DNA of 19,018 nt from JBDRKN01 sp043813955 (GCA_043813955.1 JBDRKN010000030.1:1-19018); one strand, 5' to 3'. Shown: positions 1 through 7,938, counted from the stretch's first letter. Numbers and translations are program-made. Notes: generated by a model not told the origin, from the letters alone.

Positions 1-191
1 GGATATAGATTCTTATTATTAATATACATCTCAAGAGCTGTACGCACTTCTGAGATATCATGCACTCTTTTAGCATCTCTGGCCTTCATTCTTACAGAAT
101 CCAAAGCTATGCCTGACATTGTTGCCAAAACTCCGATAATTGTAATAACTACCAATAATTCTATTAAAGTAAATCCTTTGTTCTTAAGCAT
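1..191 (-). CDS. Type IV pilin-like / pseudopilin protein, N-terminal part (truncated by window edge)
   Basis: The last gene of the glycolytic operon starts at 191 and runs off the left edge, so about 63 residues are visible. It opens MLKNKGFTLIELLVVITIIG, a class III prepilin leader: short basic leader, cleavage between G6 and F7, conserved Glu at position 5 of the mature chain, then a hydrophobic helix to about residue 30. The following stretch contains RDAKR and ends in LYP, as in many GspG/PilA-type pilins. Family knowledge: the leader is removed and methylated by prepilin peptidase (PilD), and the subunit polymerises into a pilus or pseudopilus. It starts 7 nt after the gpmI stop with no Shine-Dalgarno. 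The pilT gene in this window would suit a pilus role. Whether it is a major pilin, minor pilin or type II secretion pseudopilin cannot be told from the N-terminus. Confidence 0.85.
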   Translation of the reverse strand, partial: MLKNKGFTLIELLVVITIIGVLATMSGIALDSVRMKARDAKRVHDISEVRTALEMYINNKNLY

Positions 192-198
192 AAATTTA

Positions 199-1755
199 TC
201 AGATTAAGCTTTTGCCAGTCATTTCTTTTGGCTGTTCCAGATTCATAATCTTTAATATTGTAGGAGCTACGTCAGAAAGGCCTTTGCTTGGCTTTAATAC
301 GCTTAAATCGCTTCCAGGAATATCTGTTTTGCCAAGATTCTGGCCTTCAAATTCTTTGCCTACGATAATAAAGGGAACTGGGTTGGTTGTATGCTCTTTT
401 AAAATAGTGTTTGTTTTTAAATCCAGCATTTCTTCTGCATTGCCATGATCAGCTATGATAATTGCTACGCCTTGCTTGTCTAAAATTTTCTTAACTACTC
501 TTGATAAGCATTTATCAACCGTTTCTATAGCTTTAATTCCTGCTTTTAAATCTCCTGTATGGCCTACCATATCAGGATTGGCAAAATTGATTAATATAAA
601 ATTATATTTATCAGAATCTAATTCTTTTACAACCTTGTCGGCAATAATGTTGGCAGACATTTCAGGCTGTGTGGCATAGCTGTCAACTCTTGGCGAAGGA
701 ATTAAAATATGGTCTTCTCCTTTATTCTTTTCTTCTTTTCCTCCGTTAAAAAAATAGGTAACATGGGCGTATTTTTCTGTTTCAGCAATGCGCAATTGTT
801 TTAAATTATTATCTGCCAATATCTGGCCTAAAGTATTATTAATATCTTTGTCAGGAAAAGCTACCTCAATCGGAAGATCATTTTCATACAAGCTAAATCC
901 TGCGAATAATAGATTATTTAATTTATCAGGCCTTTCAAATTTATCAAATTCGTCTAAGACAAAAGCCTTGGTTAGCTGTCTGGCCCTGTCAGCTCTGTAA
1001 TTAAAAAATATTACAGCATCATTGTCTTTTATTATAGCTACAGGATTATTATTTTCCATAATAACTGTTGGAATAAACTCTTCATCAAAATTTTCTTTTT
1101 CATAGCCATCCTTGATTGCCTGAATTGGATCATCCTTGTTCTCGCCTTTGCCTTGAGCTATGGCTTCATATGCCTTTACAGTGCGCTCCCAGTGATTATC
1201 CCTGTCCATGGCATAAAATCTTCCAGACACAGAGGCTATTTTGCCTATGCCATAATCTTTAATCTCCTGCACAAACTTAAGGCCTGCATCTCGCAAAGTA
1301 TCTCGTCCGTCTAAAAAGCAATGCAAATAGACTTTAATTAAATTATTCTGCTTGGCTAAATCTAATACAGCCTTAAGGTGGTCTAAAGAAGAATGGACCC
1401 TTCCGTCTGAAACAAGGCCCATAATATGCAAGCTACTGTCATTGTCCTGAACATGTTTAATCGCTTTTACTAAAGCTTGGTTTTTAAAAAATGTTTTGTC
1501 TTCAATTGATTTGTTAATTTTCTGCAAATCCTGGTCACAAATTCTGCCAGAGCCTAATGTTAAATGTCCTACCTCGCTGTTGCCCATAATGCCTTGAGGA
1601 AGGCCTACGGCTTCTCCTGACGCATTAATAGTCAAGATAGGGTACTTAGTGGCTAATTCATTAAAAAAAGGAGTCTTGGCCTGGCTTACAGCATTGCCAG
1701 GATTAGGCTTGGCTATTCCCCAGCCGTCTAAAATAATTAAAGAAATATGTGACAT
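199..1755 (-). CDS. gpmI: 2,3-bisphosphoglycerate-independent phosphoglycerate mutase (iPGM)
   Basis: Converts 3-phosphoglycerate to 2-phosphoglycerate in the cytoplasm with two Mn ions and a phosphoserine intermediate. The 518 residues match the family length. Visible landmarks are the metal-binding LDGWG at residues 9-13, the catalytic serine S60 in MGNSEVGH (57-64), HCFLDGRDT near 145-153, SGRFYAMDRD with its substrate-binding arginine, NYRADRARQ, HVTYFFNGG, and the C-terminal metal motifs FANPDMVGHTGD and ADHGNAEEM. Nothing needed for catalysis looks missing. It lies third in pgk > eno > gpmI, 4 nt after the eno stop, so it is almost certainly co-transcribed. The ATG at 1755 fits the family N-terminus; no Shine-Dalgarno precedes it. 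Confidence 0.97.
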   Translation of the reverse strand: MSHISLIILDGWGIAKPNPGNAVSQAKTPFFNELATKYPILTINASGEAVGLPQGIMGNSEVGHLTLGSGRICDQDLQKINKSIEDKTFFKNQALVKAIKHVQDNDSSLHIMGLVSDGRVHSSLDHLKAVLDLAKQNNLIKVYLHCFLDGRDTLRDAGLKFVQEIKDYGIGKIASVSGRFYAMDRDNHWERTVKAYEAIAQGKGENKDDPIQAIKDGYEKENFDEEFIPTVIMENNNPVAIIKDNDAVIFFNYRADRARQLTKAFVLDEFDKFERPDKLNNLLFAGFSLYENDLPIEVAFPDKDINNTLGQILADNNLKQLRIAETEKYAHVTYFFNGGKEEKNKGEDHILIPSPRVDSYATQPEMSANIIADKVVKELDSDKYNFILINFANPDMVGHTGDLKAGIKAIETVDKCLSRVVKKILDKQGVAIIIADHGNAEEMLDLKTNTILKEHTTNPVPFIIVGKEFEGQNLGKTDIPGSDLSVLKPSKGLSDVAPTILKIMNLEQPKEMTGKSLI

Positions 1756-1759
1756 ATAT

Positions 1760-2992
1760 TTAAACTAAAGTCTGTTCAATTTCCAACAGCCTATTATACT
1801 TAACAGTCCTTTCTCCCCTGGACAAAGAGCCTGCCTTAATATAATCAGCTCCTGTTCCTACTGCTAAATCAGATAAAAAGCTGTCAGTTGTTTCACCATA
1901 GCTATGGGACATTACAATTAAATAATTATGCTTTTTAGCAAGCTTAACAAATTCTATTAAATCTTGCAAAGTTCTGAATTTATCTAATTTAATTACCGCA
2001 GCATTAGCTAATCTATCTTTTAGCATCTTTCTCAGATCTTCTATATTATTATCAAATAAATGGTCGCCAGCAATTATCATGTCATCGCGCAGCTGGTTTG
2101 TCAAACTCTGCCATCCTTCCTTATCATGGCTGTTTAAACCGTCTTCTAGATAGACAATAGGGTATTGTTCAAGCCATTCTCTGTAAAGATTAATTAATGT
2201 GTCATTAACAAACTGGCTATTGTCCAATTTAAAGATATATTTTCCCTGATCAGGGCTGTACAAACGGTTGGATCCAATATCTAAGCCAATGCCCATATCC
2301 TTGCCAAGATCAAAGCCAGATTCTGTAATAGCCTGAGCTATATATTCAATAGCTTTAATGCTGGAAGTCATGTCTGGAGCATAGCCCCCTTCGCTTCCAG
2401 TATCAGTATCCAAGCCCTCTTTTTTTAAAACCTCTCCTAGTTGCTGAAAAACTTTGCTTGCATTAAAAACCTTTTGCGTAAAGCTTGTCTTGCTCTTAGT
2501 TAATGGGATTAATAAGTATTCTTCAAAATCAAGATTAGTATCAGCATAAAGGCCTCCATTAAACATATTAAATATAGGGGTTGGCAGATTGTAAATATCT
2601 TGGTTTAAGCCATATATCTGATTTAAGTATTTATACAGCTTAATCTTGTTAACTTTAGCGCCAGCGCGAGCGCAGAGTATAGAGGTTAACAAAGAAGTTT
2701 GGCTTAATATTTTATGTTTTAATTTTAATTGATCTAATAATTCATCAGCAACAAGAGCAAAATCATTTTCTATTTCCAAGTCCATCAAAGCCGGAAGAAT
2801 AATTTCGTTTAACTGCTTTATCATCTTGTTCGCCATCTGCCAGTTGTCATCAGGATTAACCAAAGCATCAGACATTAAAGGCAAACTTGCTTTAATTGCT
2901 GATTTTGTATCCAAAACCAGCTTAGCCTGGACTGCCCAATATCCATTGGCGTCTAAAATTTTGTAAGAAATTAAATTTTTAACTTTTGCCAT
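1760..2992 (-). CDS. eno: Divergent enolase (phosphopyruvate hydratase)
   Basis: Enolase-fold protein expected to dehydrate 2-phosphoglycerate to phosphoenolpyruvate. It has 410 residues, somewhat short for the family. Retained by alignment to the E. coli enzyme from memory: metal ligands D238, E283 (LEDGL) and D310, glutamates E158 and E201 (SEGGYAPD), the base K335, H363 and K386 (IKAGSLSRGER). Altered or missing: the SGASTG flexible loop that closes over the second Mg is absent (the region near 36-46 is about 20 residues shorter), DSRGNP is DANGYW (14-19), the active-site His in NGGEHAD is Y149, and the HRSGET phosphate-binding Arg-Ser is S364-Y365. It follows pgk by 1 nt and precedes gpmI by 4 nt, so the context is glycolytic. 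It may be an atypical active enolase or a paralogue with changed activity. Enolase family membership is secure; full activity is not. Confidence 0.88.
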   Translation of the reverse strand: MAKVKNLISYKILDANGYWAVQAKLVLDTKSAIKASLPLMSDALVNPDDNWQMANKMIKQLNEIILPALMDLEIENDFALVADELLDQLKLKHKILSQTSLLTSILCARAGAKVNKIKLYKYLNQIYGLNQDIYNLPTPIFNMFNGGLYADTNLDFEEYLLIPLTKSKTSFTQKVFNASKVFQQLGEVLKKEGLDTDTGSEGGYAPDMTSSIKAIEYIAQAITESGFDLGKDMGIGLDIGSNRLYSPDQGKYIFKLDNSQFVNDTLINLYREWLEQYPIVYLEDGLNSHDKEGWQSLTNQLRDDMIIAGDHLFDNNIEDLRKMLKDRLANAAVIKLDKFRTLQDLIEFVKLAKKHNYLIVMSHSYGETTDSFLSDLAVGTGADYIKAGSLSRGERTVKYNRLLEIEQTLV

Positions 2993-2993
2993 A

Positions 2994-4178
2994 TTATTTA
3001 ATGATTTTTTTTAAACCAGGCATTTTGTTATTGCTTAAATATGCAAGAACGGCTCCTCCTCCTGTTGATACCCAGTCAATATTGTCAAACATTTTGGTCA
3101 TGCGCAATACTTGAACTGTCTCTCCTCCTCCGACAAGGCCAAAGGCCTTGCCTTTGGAACGGCTGGCCACTACTCTGCCTATGAACAAGCTTCCATGATG
3201 AAAAGGCTTGATCTCAAACATTCCCATAGGGCCATTCCAGATGATAGTTTTTGCTTCTTTTATGTATTTGGCATAATTGCGCATAGTCTGGGGCCCAATA
3301 TCCAGAATCATTTCCCCCTTATTAACATAATTAACCGGCTTTACCTTGACTGGCTTAAATTTATTCGGCTTGGCTACTACTACATCTGTTGGAAGAATAA
3401 TTTTTTTGTTCATCAGCTTCTTAGCTTCCCTTATGCTGGCCTTGTCTGATAATGATTTTCCAATCTCCAGCTTCTTGGCTGCAAGAAAATTATTAGCAAC
3501 AGCTCCTCCTAAAAGAATATTCGTAGCCTTAAAACTCATTTTCTTAATCATGCCTATCTTAGTATCCATCTTAGCTCCTCCTATTATAATGACAAGGGGC
3601 TTTTTAGGCTCTTTAATCTTGTTTAAGCTCTTAATCTCTTCTTCTAAAAGCAGTCCTGCATAAGCTGGAAGGTATTTTTTAATAGCAGAGACTGAAGCAT
3701 GCTTTCGGTGGCACACAGCAAAGGCGTTATTAACATAAATATCAGCCATGCTGGAAAGTTTTTTTGCAAATTTGACGCTGTTCTTAATTTCCCCTGGATC
3801 AAAGCGCAAATTTTCTAAAAGCAGAATTTCTCCCTGCTTTAATCTTTCAATCTCTCTATTAACCTTGTCTCCTATGATTTGATTAACAAACTTTACTTTT
3901 TTCCTTAATAGAATTGAAAGCCGTCTAGCTACTGATTCTAATGAACTTTGTTTTTTTTTGCTCACCTGGCCAGATTTTGTAAATTCAGGCCTGCCTAAAT
4001 GGCTTATTAAAACTACTTTGGCTTTATTATTTGATAAATACCTGATTGTTGGAAGATTCATTATTAGCTTAAAGTCTTCTTTTACTTTTCCTTTGCAAAG
4101 CGGGACATTAAAATCTGCTCGCAATAGCACAACCTTGCCAGCCAAGTCCTTAATTTGCTTGATCGACTTTATTCTCAT
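2994..4178 (-). CDS. pgk: Phosphoglycerate kinase
   Basis: Transfers phosphate from 1,3-bisphosphoglycerate to ADP, giving 3-phosphoglycerate and ATP in the cytoplasm. The 394 residues are the normal length. Landmarks: substrate-binding RADFNVP at residues 20-26, SHLGRP, LLENLRFDPGE, the AFAVCHRKHAS arginine/histidine segment, GGAKMDTKIG of the hinge and nucleotide site, GPMGMFE, and C-terminal GGGET and STGGGA. Small departures are NNAF for the usual NDAF and GGGE for GGGD. An in-frame ATG at 4214 exists, but 4178 is preferred because MRIKSIKQIKDL fits the family N-terminus and a promoter lies within the extension. It is first in the pgk > eno > gpmI > pilin operon. Confidence 0.96.
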   Translation of the reverse strand: MRIKSIKQIKDLAGKVVLLRADFNVPLCKGKVKEDFKLIMNLPTIRYLSNNKAKVVLISHLGRPEFTKSGQVSKKKQSSLESVARRLSILLRKKVKFVNQIIGDKVNREIERLKQGEILLLENLRFDPGEIKNSVKFAKKLSSMADIYVNNAFAVCHRKHASVSAIKKYLPAYAGLLLEEEIKSLNKIKEPKKPLVIIIGGAKMDTKIGMIKKMSFKATNILLGGAVANNFLAAKKLEIGKSLSDKASIREAKKLMNKKIILPTDVVVAKPNKFKPVKVKPVNYVNKGEMILDIGPQTMRNYAKYIKEAKTIIWNGPMGMFEIKPFHHGSLFIGRVVASRSKGKAFGLVGGGETVQVLRMTKMFDNIDWVSTGGGAVLAYLSNNKMPGLKKIIK

Positions 4179-4184
4179 AAATAT

Positions 4185-4214
4185 ATCATACCATATTTTA
4201 GGAAAAGTATCCAA
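4185..4214 (-). promoter_or_regulatory. Sigma-70-like promoter of the pgk operon, predicting a leaderless mRNA
   Basis: On the minus strand: TTGGAT (4209-4214), an 18-bp spacer, then TATGAT (4185-4190) preceded by TGG, an extended -10 (TGn). Only six bases separate the -10 from the pgk ATG at 4178, so the predicted start of transcription falls on or next to the A of the ATG. Direct mapping of the 5' end is needed to prove this. Confidence 0.6.
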
Positions 4215-4268
4215 GCTTTAAAAATAAATAAAAGTAATTATGCTGTTAAAAGTAGTTATCTTTGTAAT

Positions 4269-4331
4269 AATATTTTGTACTTGACAAATACAAATTATTG
4301 AATATTTTGTACTTGACAAATACAAAATATT
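4269..4331. repeat. Two tandem 31-bp palindromes (operator-like) on the ATPase promoter
   Basis: Two copies of AATATTTTGTA-N9-TACAAAATATT lie 32 bp apart. The right copy (4301-4331) is perfect over 11-bp arms; the left copy (4269-4299) has one mismatch in its right arm. Both have the same 9-nt centre, cTTGACAAA, so each contains a TTGACA hexamer. The right copy's TTGACA is the -35 of the ATPase promoter. Two palindromes about three helical turns apart over a -35 suggest a dimeric repressor bound cooperatively. The regulator is not identified. Confidence 0.75.
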
Positions 4332-4340
4332 TGATATAAT
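4313..4340 (+). promoter_or_regulatory. Consensus promoter of the first AAA_14/DUF4143 ATPase
   Basis: Perfect TTGACA (4313-4318), 16-bp spacer, perfect TATAAT (4335-4340). Predicted transcription start near 4347, about 20 nt before the ATG at 4367. The -35 sits in the centre of the second palindrome, which suggests tight control of a strong promoter. Confidence 0.75.
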
Positions 4341-4366
4341 ATATTTATAATAAATAATTAATAAAT

Positions 4367-5578
4367 ATGAGCATTATTAGAAATGTAACAAAACAGGCAA
4401 AAAAATATTTAAATGATCCTGAAATTCTTTTATTTGTTGGGGCAAGACAGGCTGGCAAAACAACAATTTTAAAGCAATTGCAGGCTGAATTGGAAAAAAA
4501 ACATAAAAATATATTTTTTTTAAACTTAGAAGACCCTGAATACCTTGAGCTGCTTAATAAATCTCCAAAAAATATCTTTAAAATTTTCACAATAAATTTA
4601 AAAGAGAAAAATTTTATTTTTATTGATGAGATTCAATACTTAAAAGATCCTTCTAATTTTTTAAAATACATATTTGATGAATATGCAGATAAAATTAAAA
4701 TGATTGTTTCAGGATCTTCTGCTTTTTATATTGATAAAAAATTTAAAGATTCTTTGGCAGGAAGAAAAAAAATATTTTACGTATCTACGCTCTCTTTTAA
4801 AGAATTTTTATGGTTTAAAAATGAAAATGATTTATCAAGAAAAAAATTTAATAAATTAACTCTTGCGGAAAAAGAAAAAATTTCCAATTATTACCGCGAA
4901 TTTTTAATCTACGGCGGCTATCCGCGAGTAGTATTAAAGCCAATGCAGGAAAAAGAAGATACTTTGCGTGAAATCGCCTTTTCATATATTAAAAAAGACA
5001 TACATGAAGCAAACATAAAACAGGAAGATGTATTTTACAAGCTTTTTAAAATCCTGGCGTCTCAAACAGGCGGTTTATTTAATTCTCTTGAGCTGTCAAA
5101 TACATTAAGAGTTTCAAAAACTACTATTGATAACTACATATATACAATGAAAAAATCTTTTCATATTTCATCTCTTAATCCTTTTTACAAAAATGCGAGG
5201 AAAGAATTAACAAAAATGCCAAAAATATATTTTAATGACCTTGGCTTGCGAAATTTTTTTGTTAACAGTTTTGAATCTTTTGAAAAAAGAGATGACAAAG
5301 GCGCGCTCTTAGAAAACGCTGTTTTTATCCAGTTTAAAGAAATGTTTGAAAAAGATAAATTAAAATATTGGCGCACGCCGCAAAAAAACGAAGTAGATTT
5401 TATTGTCAATCAAGAAAAAGCCTTTGAAGTTAAGGCAAGCATAGGAAATTTTAAAAAATCAAAATACAAAAAATTTAATGAACTATATAATGATATAGAT
5501 TTGTCAATCATTAGTATTGATAAAAAAAATAATAAATATTTAGGCTATAAAGTGTTTGATGTCTGGGAAATAAAATAA
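4367..5578 (+). CDS. AAA_14/DUF4143 family ATPase with PD-(D/E)XK-like C-terminal domain
   Basis: P-loop ATPase of 403 residues. Walker A is GARQAGKTT (25-33), Walker B is FIFIDEIQ (83-90), an SGSS sensor-like segment lies at 115-118 and a conserved AGR arginine at 131-133. A winged-helix-like stretch follows near 225-275. The C-terminal DUF4143 part carries E316, D344 (NEVDFI) and E354-x-K356 (FEVKAS), the spacing of a PD-(D/E)XK nuclease core. Such proteins are widespread in archaea and CPR bacteria, usually as solitary mobile-looking genes of unclear cellular role. This one is solitary, has its own operator-rich promoter and terminator, and is rich in A-runs compared with the glycolytic genes next to it, which may indicate transfer. 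Domain family is confident; biological function is unknown. Confidence 0.88.
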   Translation: MSIIRNVTKQAKKYLNDPEILLFVGARQAGKTTILKQLQAELEKKHKNIFFLNLEDPEYLELLNKSPKNIFKIFTINLKEKNFIFIDEIQYLKDPSNFLKYIFDEYADKIKMIVSGSSAFYIDKKFKDSLAGRKKIFYVSTLSFKEFLWFKNENDLSRKKFNKLTLAEKEKISNYYREFLIYGGYPRVVLKPMQEKEDTLREIAFSYIKKDIHEANIKQEDVFYKLFKILASQTGGLFNSLELSNTLRVSKTTIDNYIYTMKKSFHISSLNPFYKNARKELTKMPKIYFNDLGLRNFFVNSFESFEKRDDKGALLENAVFIQFKEMFEKDKLKYWRTPQKNEVDFIVNQEKAFEVKASIGNFKKSKYKKFNELYNDIDLSIISIDKKNNKYLGYKVFDVWEIK

Positions 5579-5595
5579 GGCAAAGATTGTAAAAC

Positions 5596-5627
5596 AAAAA
5601 CACATCTTCAAGAAGGCTGTGTTTTTT
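5596..5627. terminator. Bidirectional rho-independent terminator
   Basis: AAAAACACA (5596-5604) pairs with TGTGTTTTT (5618-5626); a nested CTTC/GAAG pairing lies inside the loop. The plus strand ends in a T-run, and the minus strand reads TTTTTGTTTT on its far side. It sits between the convergent ATPase and membrane-protein genes and can serve both. Confidence 0.75.
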
Positions 5628-5638
5628 CTCTATGCTAT

Positions 5639-6385
5639 TCAAATCCATCGCGCTGTCCACAGCATTAATAGCCATATTATAGCTGTAAGAATGATATAGA
5701 ATTTTAATTTTGATATATTAAATTTGTCGCTAAGCCTGTCATTAACCAAGCTTATAACCAAATAATAATTAGCAGCCCAAATTAGACCCAATACATTATA
5801 GTCCAAAGGCAAAAACATTAAGACAGCAAATATCTGCAGCAAAATCATCCAGGCAATTGCCCAATAGAGCCATGATTTGCGCCAGCTAAACTTTCCTACC
5901 CAAAACCCCTGGTAAATAATTAAAGATAAAATAATTAATACTATTAAAAATAATAGAAATGGGTTAAGGTTTAAAAAAGCTCTAAATCCATATGCCACAG
6001 ACCCTAAAAGAAAAACCAAAACAAAATTAACATAAAAAGACAGGTTTTCCAAGCTAAAAGAAGTATATCTAGGAGATTTGCTTAAATACAAGAATACAAA
6101 ACGCCAGTATATAAAATTAACAATTGTTAAAATAACAATAATGGCATAGAGCAGATAATTATCGCCAACAATTGTTAAATAAGTTCCAGTAATTAAATTA
6201 GCTGTAATCGGAAGCATGGCAAATTTCCACCATCCTTTTTTTTCAGGATTAATCCAAAGCGCAGCAAACAGGCTTATGGCAATAACTGCTATTGACAGCC
6301 AGATAAACAAGCTGGGCACAGCAACAAACCACTCAAGCAAGCCAAGAGTGATTAAAGAAAAGATAAATGGCAAAAAAGCCTTCAT
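5639..6385 (-). CDS. Integral membrane protein of unknown function (about 8 TM helices)
   Basis: Not recognised. It is a 248-residue, almost wholly hydrophobic protein with roughly eight predicted helices (near residues 5-22, 26-44, 56-73, 78-97, 115-133, 140-160, 174-192 and 228-246). Loops are short, and aromatic residues, especially Trp and Tyr, are frequent. There is no signal peptide beyond the first helix, no lipobox and no catalytic motif I can name. It is the last gene of pilT > 109-residue unknown > this gene, and its ATG overlaps the preceding TGA in an ATGA junction, which implies translational coupling. A role around pilus or envelope assembly is only inference from this linkage. 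Confidence 0.8.
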   Translation of the reverse strand: MKAFLPFIFSLITLGLLEWFVAVPSLFIWLSIAVIAISLFAALWINPEKKGWWKFAMLPITANLITGTYLTIVGDNYLLYAIIVILTIVNFIYWRFVFLYLSKSPRYTSFSLENLSFYVNFVLVFLLGSVAYGFRAFLNLNPFLLFLIVLIILSLIIYQGFWVGKFSWRKSWLYWAIAWMILLQIFAVLMFLPLDYNVLGLIWAANYYLVISLVNDRLSDKFNISKLKFYIILTAIIWLLMLWTARWI

Positions 6386-6711
6386 AAATTAAAACTATTA
6401 GTATCTATAGGGATCCATCTGTCATCAGCATCGCTCCATTTATAGACAAATAATGTATGCACCTTTTCTGTCTTGCTATAAATATAATCAATAGCAACAT
6501 CTGAGCCAATGCGGTTGGAATAAGTTGTTTTCTTGTCTTCCACCCTTGGCTTGGAAACAAATTCCAGCTTCATCTTGCCCATAGGGCTGCTAAAAACTAT
6601 AAATTCAGTAGATGTGCCTCCATGTTCTTCAGATTTAAAAACACCCTGGTCCTCTACTTCAAAGGCTTCATTAATATGGTCTAAAATGTCTTTCCATCTG
6701 TCTATATGCAT
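6382..6711 (-). CDS. Conserved-looking hypothetical protein (109 residues) coupled to pilT
   Basis: Not recognised. A small, soluble, acidic-leaning protein opening MHIDRWKDILDHINEAF, then alternating strand-like segments (TEFIVFSSPMGKMKLEFVSKP, broken here as residues about 47-67) and DYIYSKTEKVHTLFVYKWSD near 75-94. No membrane segment, signal peptide or cysteine cluster is seen, so it is probably cytoplasmic. The start at 6711 is preferred over an ATG at 6747 because the latter lies within pilT. It begins 1 nt after the pilT stop, in a TAA-T-ATG junction like that between pgk and eno, and its own TGA overlaps the next ATG. The tight placement suggests it works with, or is balanced against, the PilT ATPase. 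Confidence 0.8.
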   Translation of the reverse strand: MHIDRWKDILDHINEAFEVEDQGVFKSEEHGGTSTEFIVFSSPMGKMKLEFVSKPRVEDKKTTYSNRIGSDVAIDYIYSKTEKVHTLFVYKWSDADDRWIPIDTNSFNL

Positions 6712-6712
6712 A

Positions 6713-7759
6713 TTAGCTATAATACATGGCTTTGGTTGACAAATCACGCTTGTGGCTTTGGGCAGTCAACTCGTCAATTAAGCCATTTTCTTTAAGCTCG
6801 TCTACTGCCTTATTCATATCCATCATGCCCTCCTTATATGATGTTTTTATAACCGTAGAAATCTGCGCAACTTTGTTGGTTGTAATTAAGTTGGCAATAG
6901 CCTGATTATTAATCATAATCTCTCTGGCTGCTATTAAACCGCCCCCTATCTTAGGCAATAGCTGCTGCGCAACAACAGCGCGCAGGGCAAGAGACAGCTG
7001 GGTCAAAATCTGCTGCTTGCGATGAGCAGGAAAAGAGTCAACAATTCTACCTATGGTTTCTGGAGCAGTAATAGTATGCAGGGTAGACAAAACCAAATGG
7101 CCTGTTTCAGCAGCAGTCAAAGCAGCTGACATTGTTTCAGCATCGCGCATTTCTCCGATCATAATCACATTAGGATCCTGCCTTAGCACATGCTTAAGCG
7201 CAGCTGCAAAGCTATGCGTATCAGCGCCTACTTCTCTCTGCTCTACTACGCTCTTGCTATCGCTGAATATATATTCAATTGGATCTTCAATAGTAATAAT
7301 ATGAACTCTTCTGCTTTCATTGATCAAATTAATCATTGTAGCCAGAGTTGTTGATTTGCCACATCCAGAAGGCCCTGTGACAAGTATAAGGCCGTCTCGG
7401 AGCTTGGTTAGATTAATAATTGATTCATTAAAGCCAATCTCGTTTGGTTTGGGAACCTCGCTCTTAATTAAACGCGCTGACATGCCTATTTTGCCTTCTT
7501 GATAATGCAAATTGATTCTAAAGCGGTAATCATCTATTTCAGTTGAAAAATCAAGCTCTTTATTTTCTTGAAACTGCTGCAGGCGCTCTTGACCAACTAA
7601 AACTTTTAAAGCTTCTAACAATACATTATGGTCTATAATATCATTGCTAGTTGCTATAAGTTTTCCGTCAACTCTTAAATACGGCTTATTACCTGCAACT
7701 AAATGCAGGTCAGAAGCTTTTTGTGAAACAGCTTCTTTAAAATAATGTTCCAGATTCAT
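6713..7759 (-). CDS. pilT: Type IV pilus twitching motility / retraction ATPase PilT
   Basis: Hexameric ATPase that drives pilus retraction at the cytoplasmic membrane. The 348 residues match the family. Domains: N-terminal PAS-like part with KASDLHLVAGNKP (14-26), Walker A GPSGCGKST (129-137), Asp box ITIEDPIEYIF (155-165), Walker B VIMIGEMRDAET (198-209), and His box TGHLVLSTLHT (219-229). A C-terminal AIANLITTNK segment (288-297) stands where the family has AIRNLIRE. The start at 7759 is chosen because MNLEHYFKEAVSQKASDLHL fits the PilT N-terminus, while an upstream in-frame ATG at 7870 would place the promoter inside the gene. PilB-like assembly ATPases share the motifs but are longer. 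Together with the pilin at the left edge it implies a functional type IV pilus or DNA-uptake system. Confidence 0.95.
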   Translation of the reverse strand: MNLEHYFKEAVSQKASDLHLVAGNKPYLRVDGKLIATSNDIIDHNVLLEALKVLVGQERLQQFQENKELDFSTEIDDYRFRINLHYQEGKIGMSARLIKSEVPKPNEIGFNESIINLTKLRDGLILVTGPSGCGKSTTLATMINLINESRRVHIITIEDPIEYIFSDSKSVVEQREVGADTHSFAAALKHVLRQDPNVIMIGEMRDAETMSAALTAAETGHLVLSTLHTITAPETIGRIVDSFPAHRKQQILTQLSLALRAVVAQQLLPKIGGGLIAAREIMINNQAIANLITTNKVAQISTVIKTSYKEGMMDMNKAVDELKENGLIDELTAQSHKRDLSTKAMYYS

Positions 7760-7792
7760 AAATTTTGTAATTAAATAGTTATTTTCATTTCT

Positions 7793-7821
7793 ATCATAAC
7801 AAAAATATTTATATTTTTCAA
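7793..7821 (-). promoter_or_regulatory. Promoter of the pilT operon
   Basis: On the minus strand: TTGAAA (7816-7821), 17-bp spacer, TATGAT (7793-7798) preceded by TGT (extended -10). The predicted start near 7786 gives a leader of about 27 nt, in which no Shine-Dalgarno is seen. Confidence 0.65.
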
Positions 7822-7863
7822 TCTTAAACAAATTATTTGCTAAGATGGTACTTATAATAAACA

Positions 7864-7892
7864 TTGACAAGATTATAAAAATATTCTATATT
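7864..7892 (+). promoter_or_regulatory. Candidate promoter of the glycine-zipper membrane protein gene
   Basis: TTGACA (7864-7869), 17-bp spacer, TATATT (7887-7892), divergent from the pilT promoter. A second perfect -10 hexamer, TATAAT at 7919-7924, lies downstream with a poor -35 distance and could be an alternative. Confidence 0.5.
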
Positions 7893-7938
7893 TTGAAAAT
7901 AATAATTGTTATTTACAATATAATATTTTATCACTTTT

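Noticed and set aside
4269..4326. CRISPR-like direct repeats (26 bp, period 32)
   Set aside because: Only two copies with a 6-bp gap, both palindromic and overlapping a promoter; no spacer-sized units and no cas genes.
7760..7870. Upstream extension of PilT to an ATG at 7870
   Set aside because: The extension has no PilT similarity, contains the likely promoter, and would overlap the divergent promoter.
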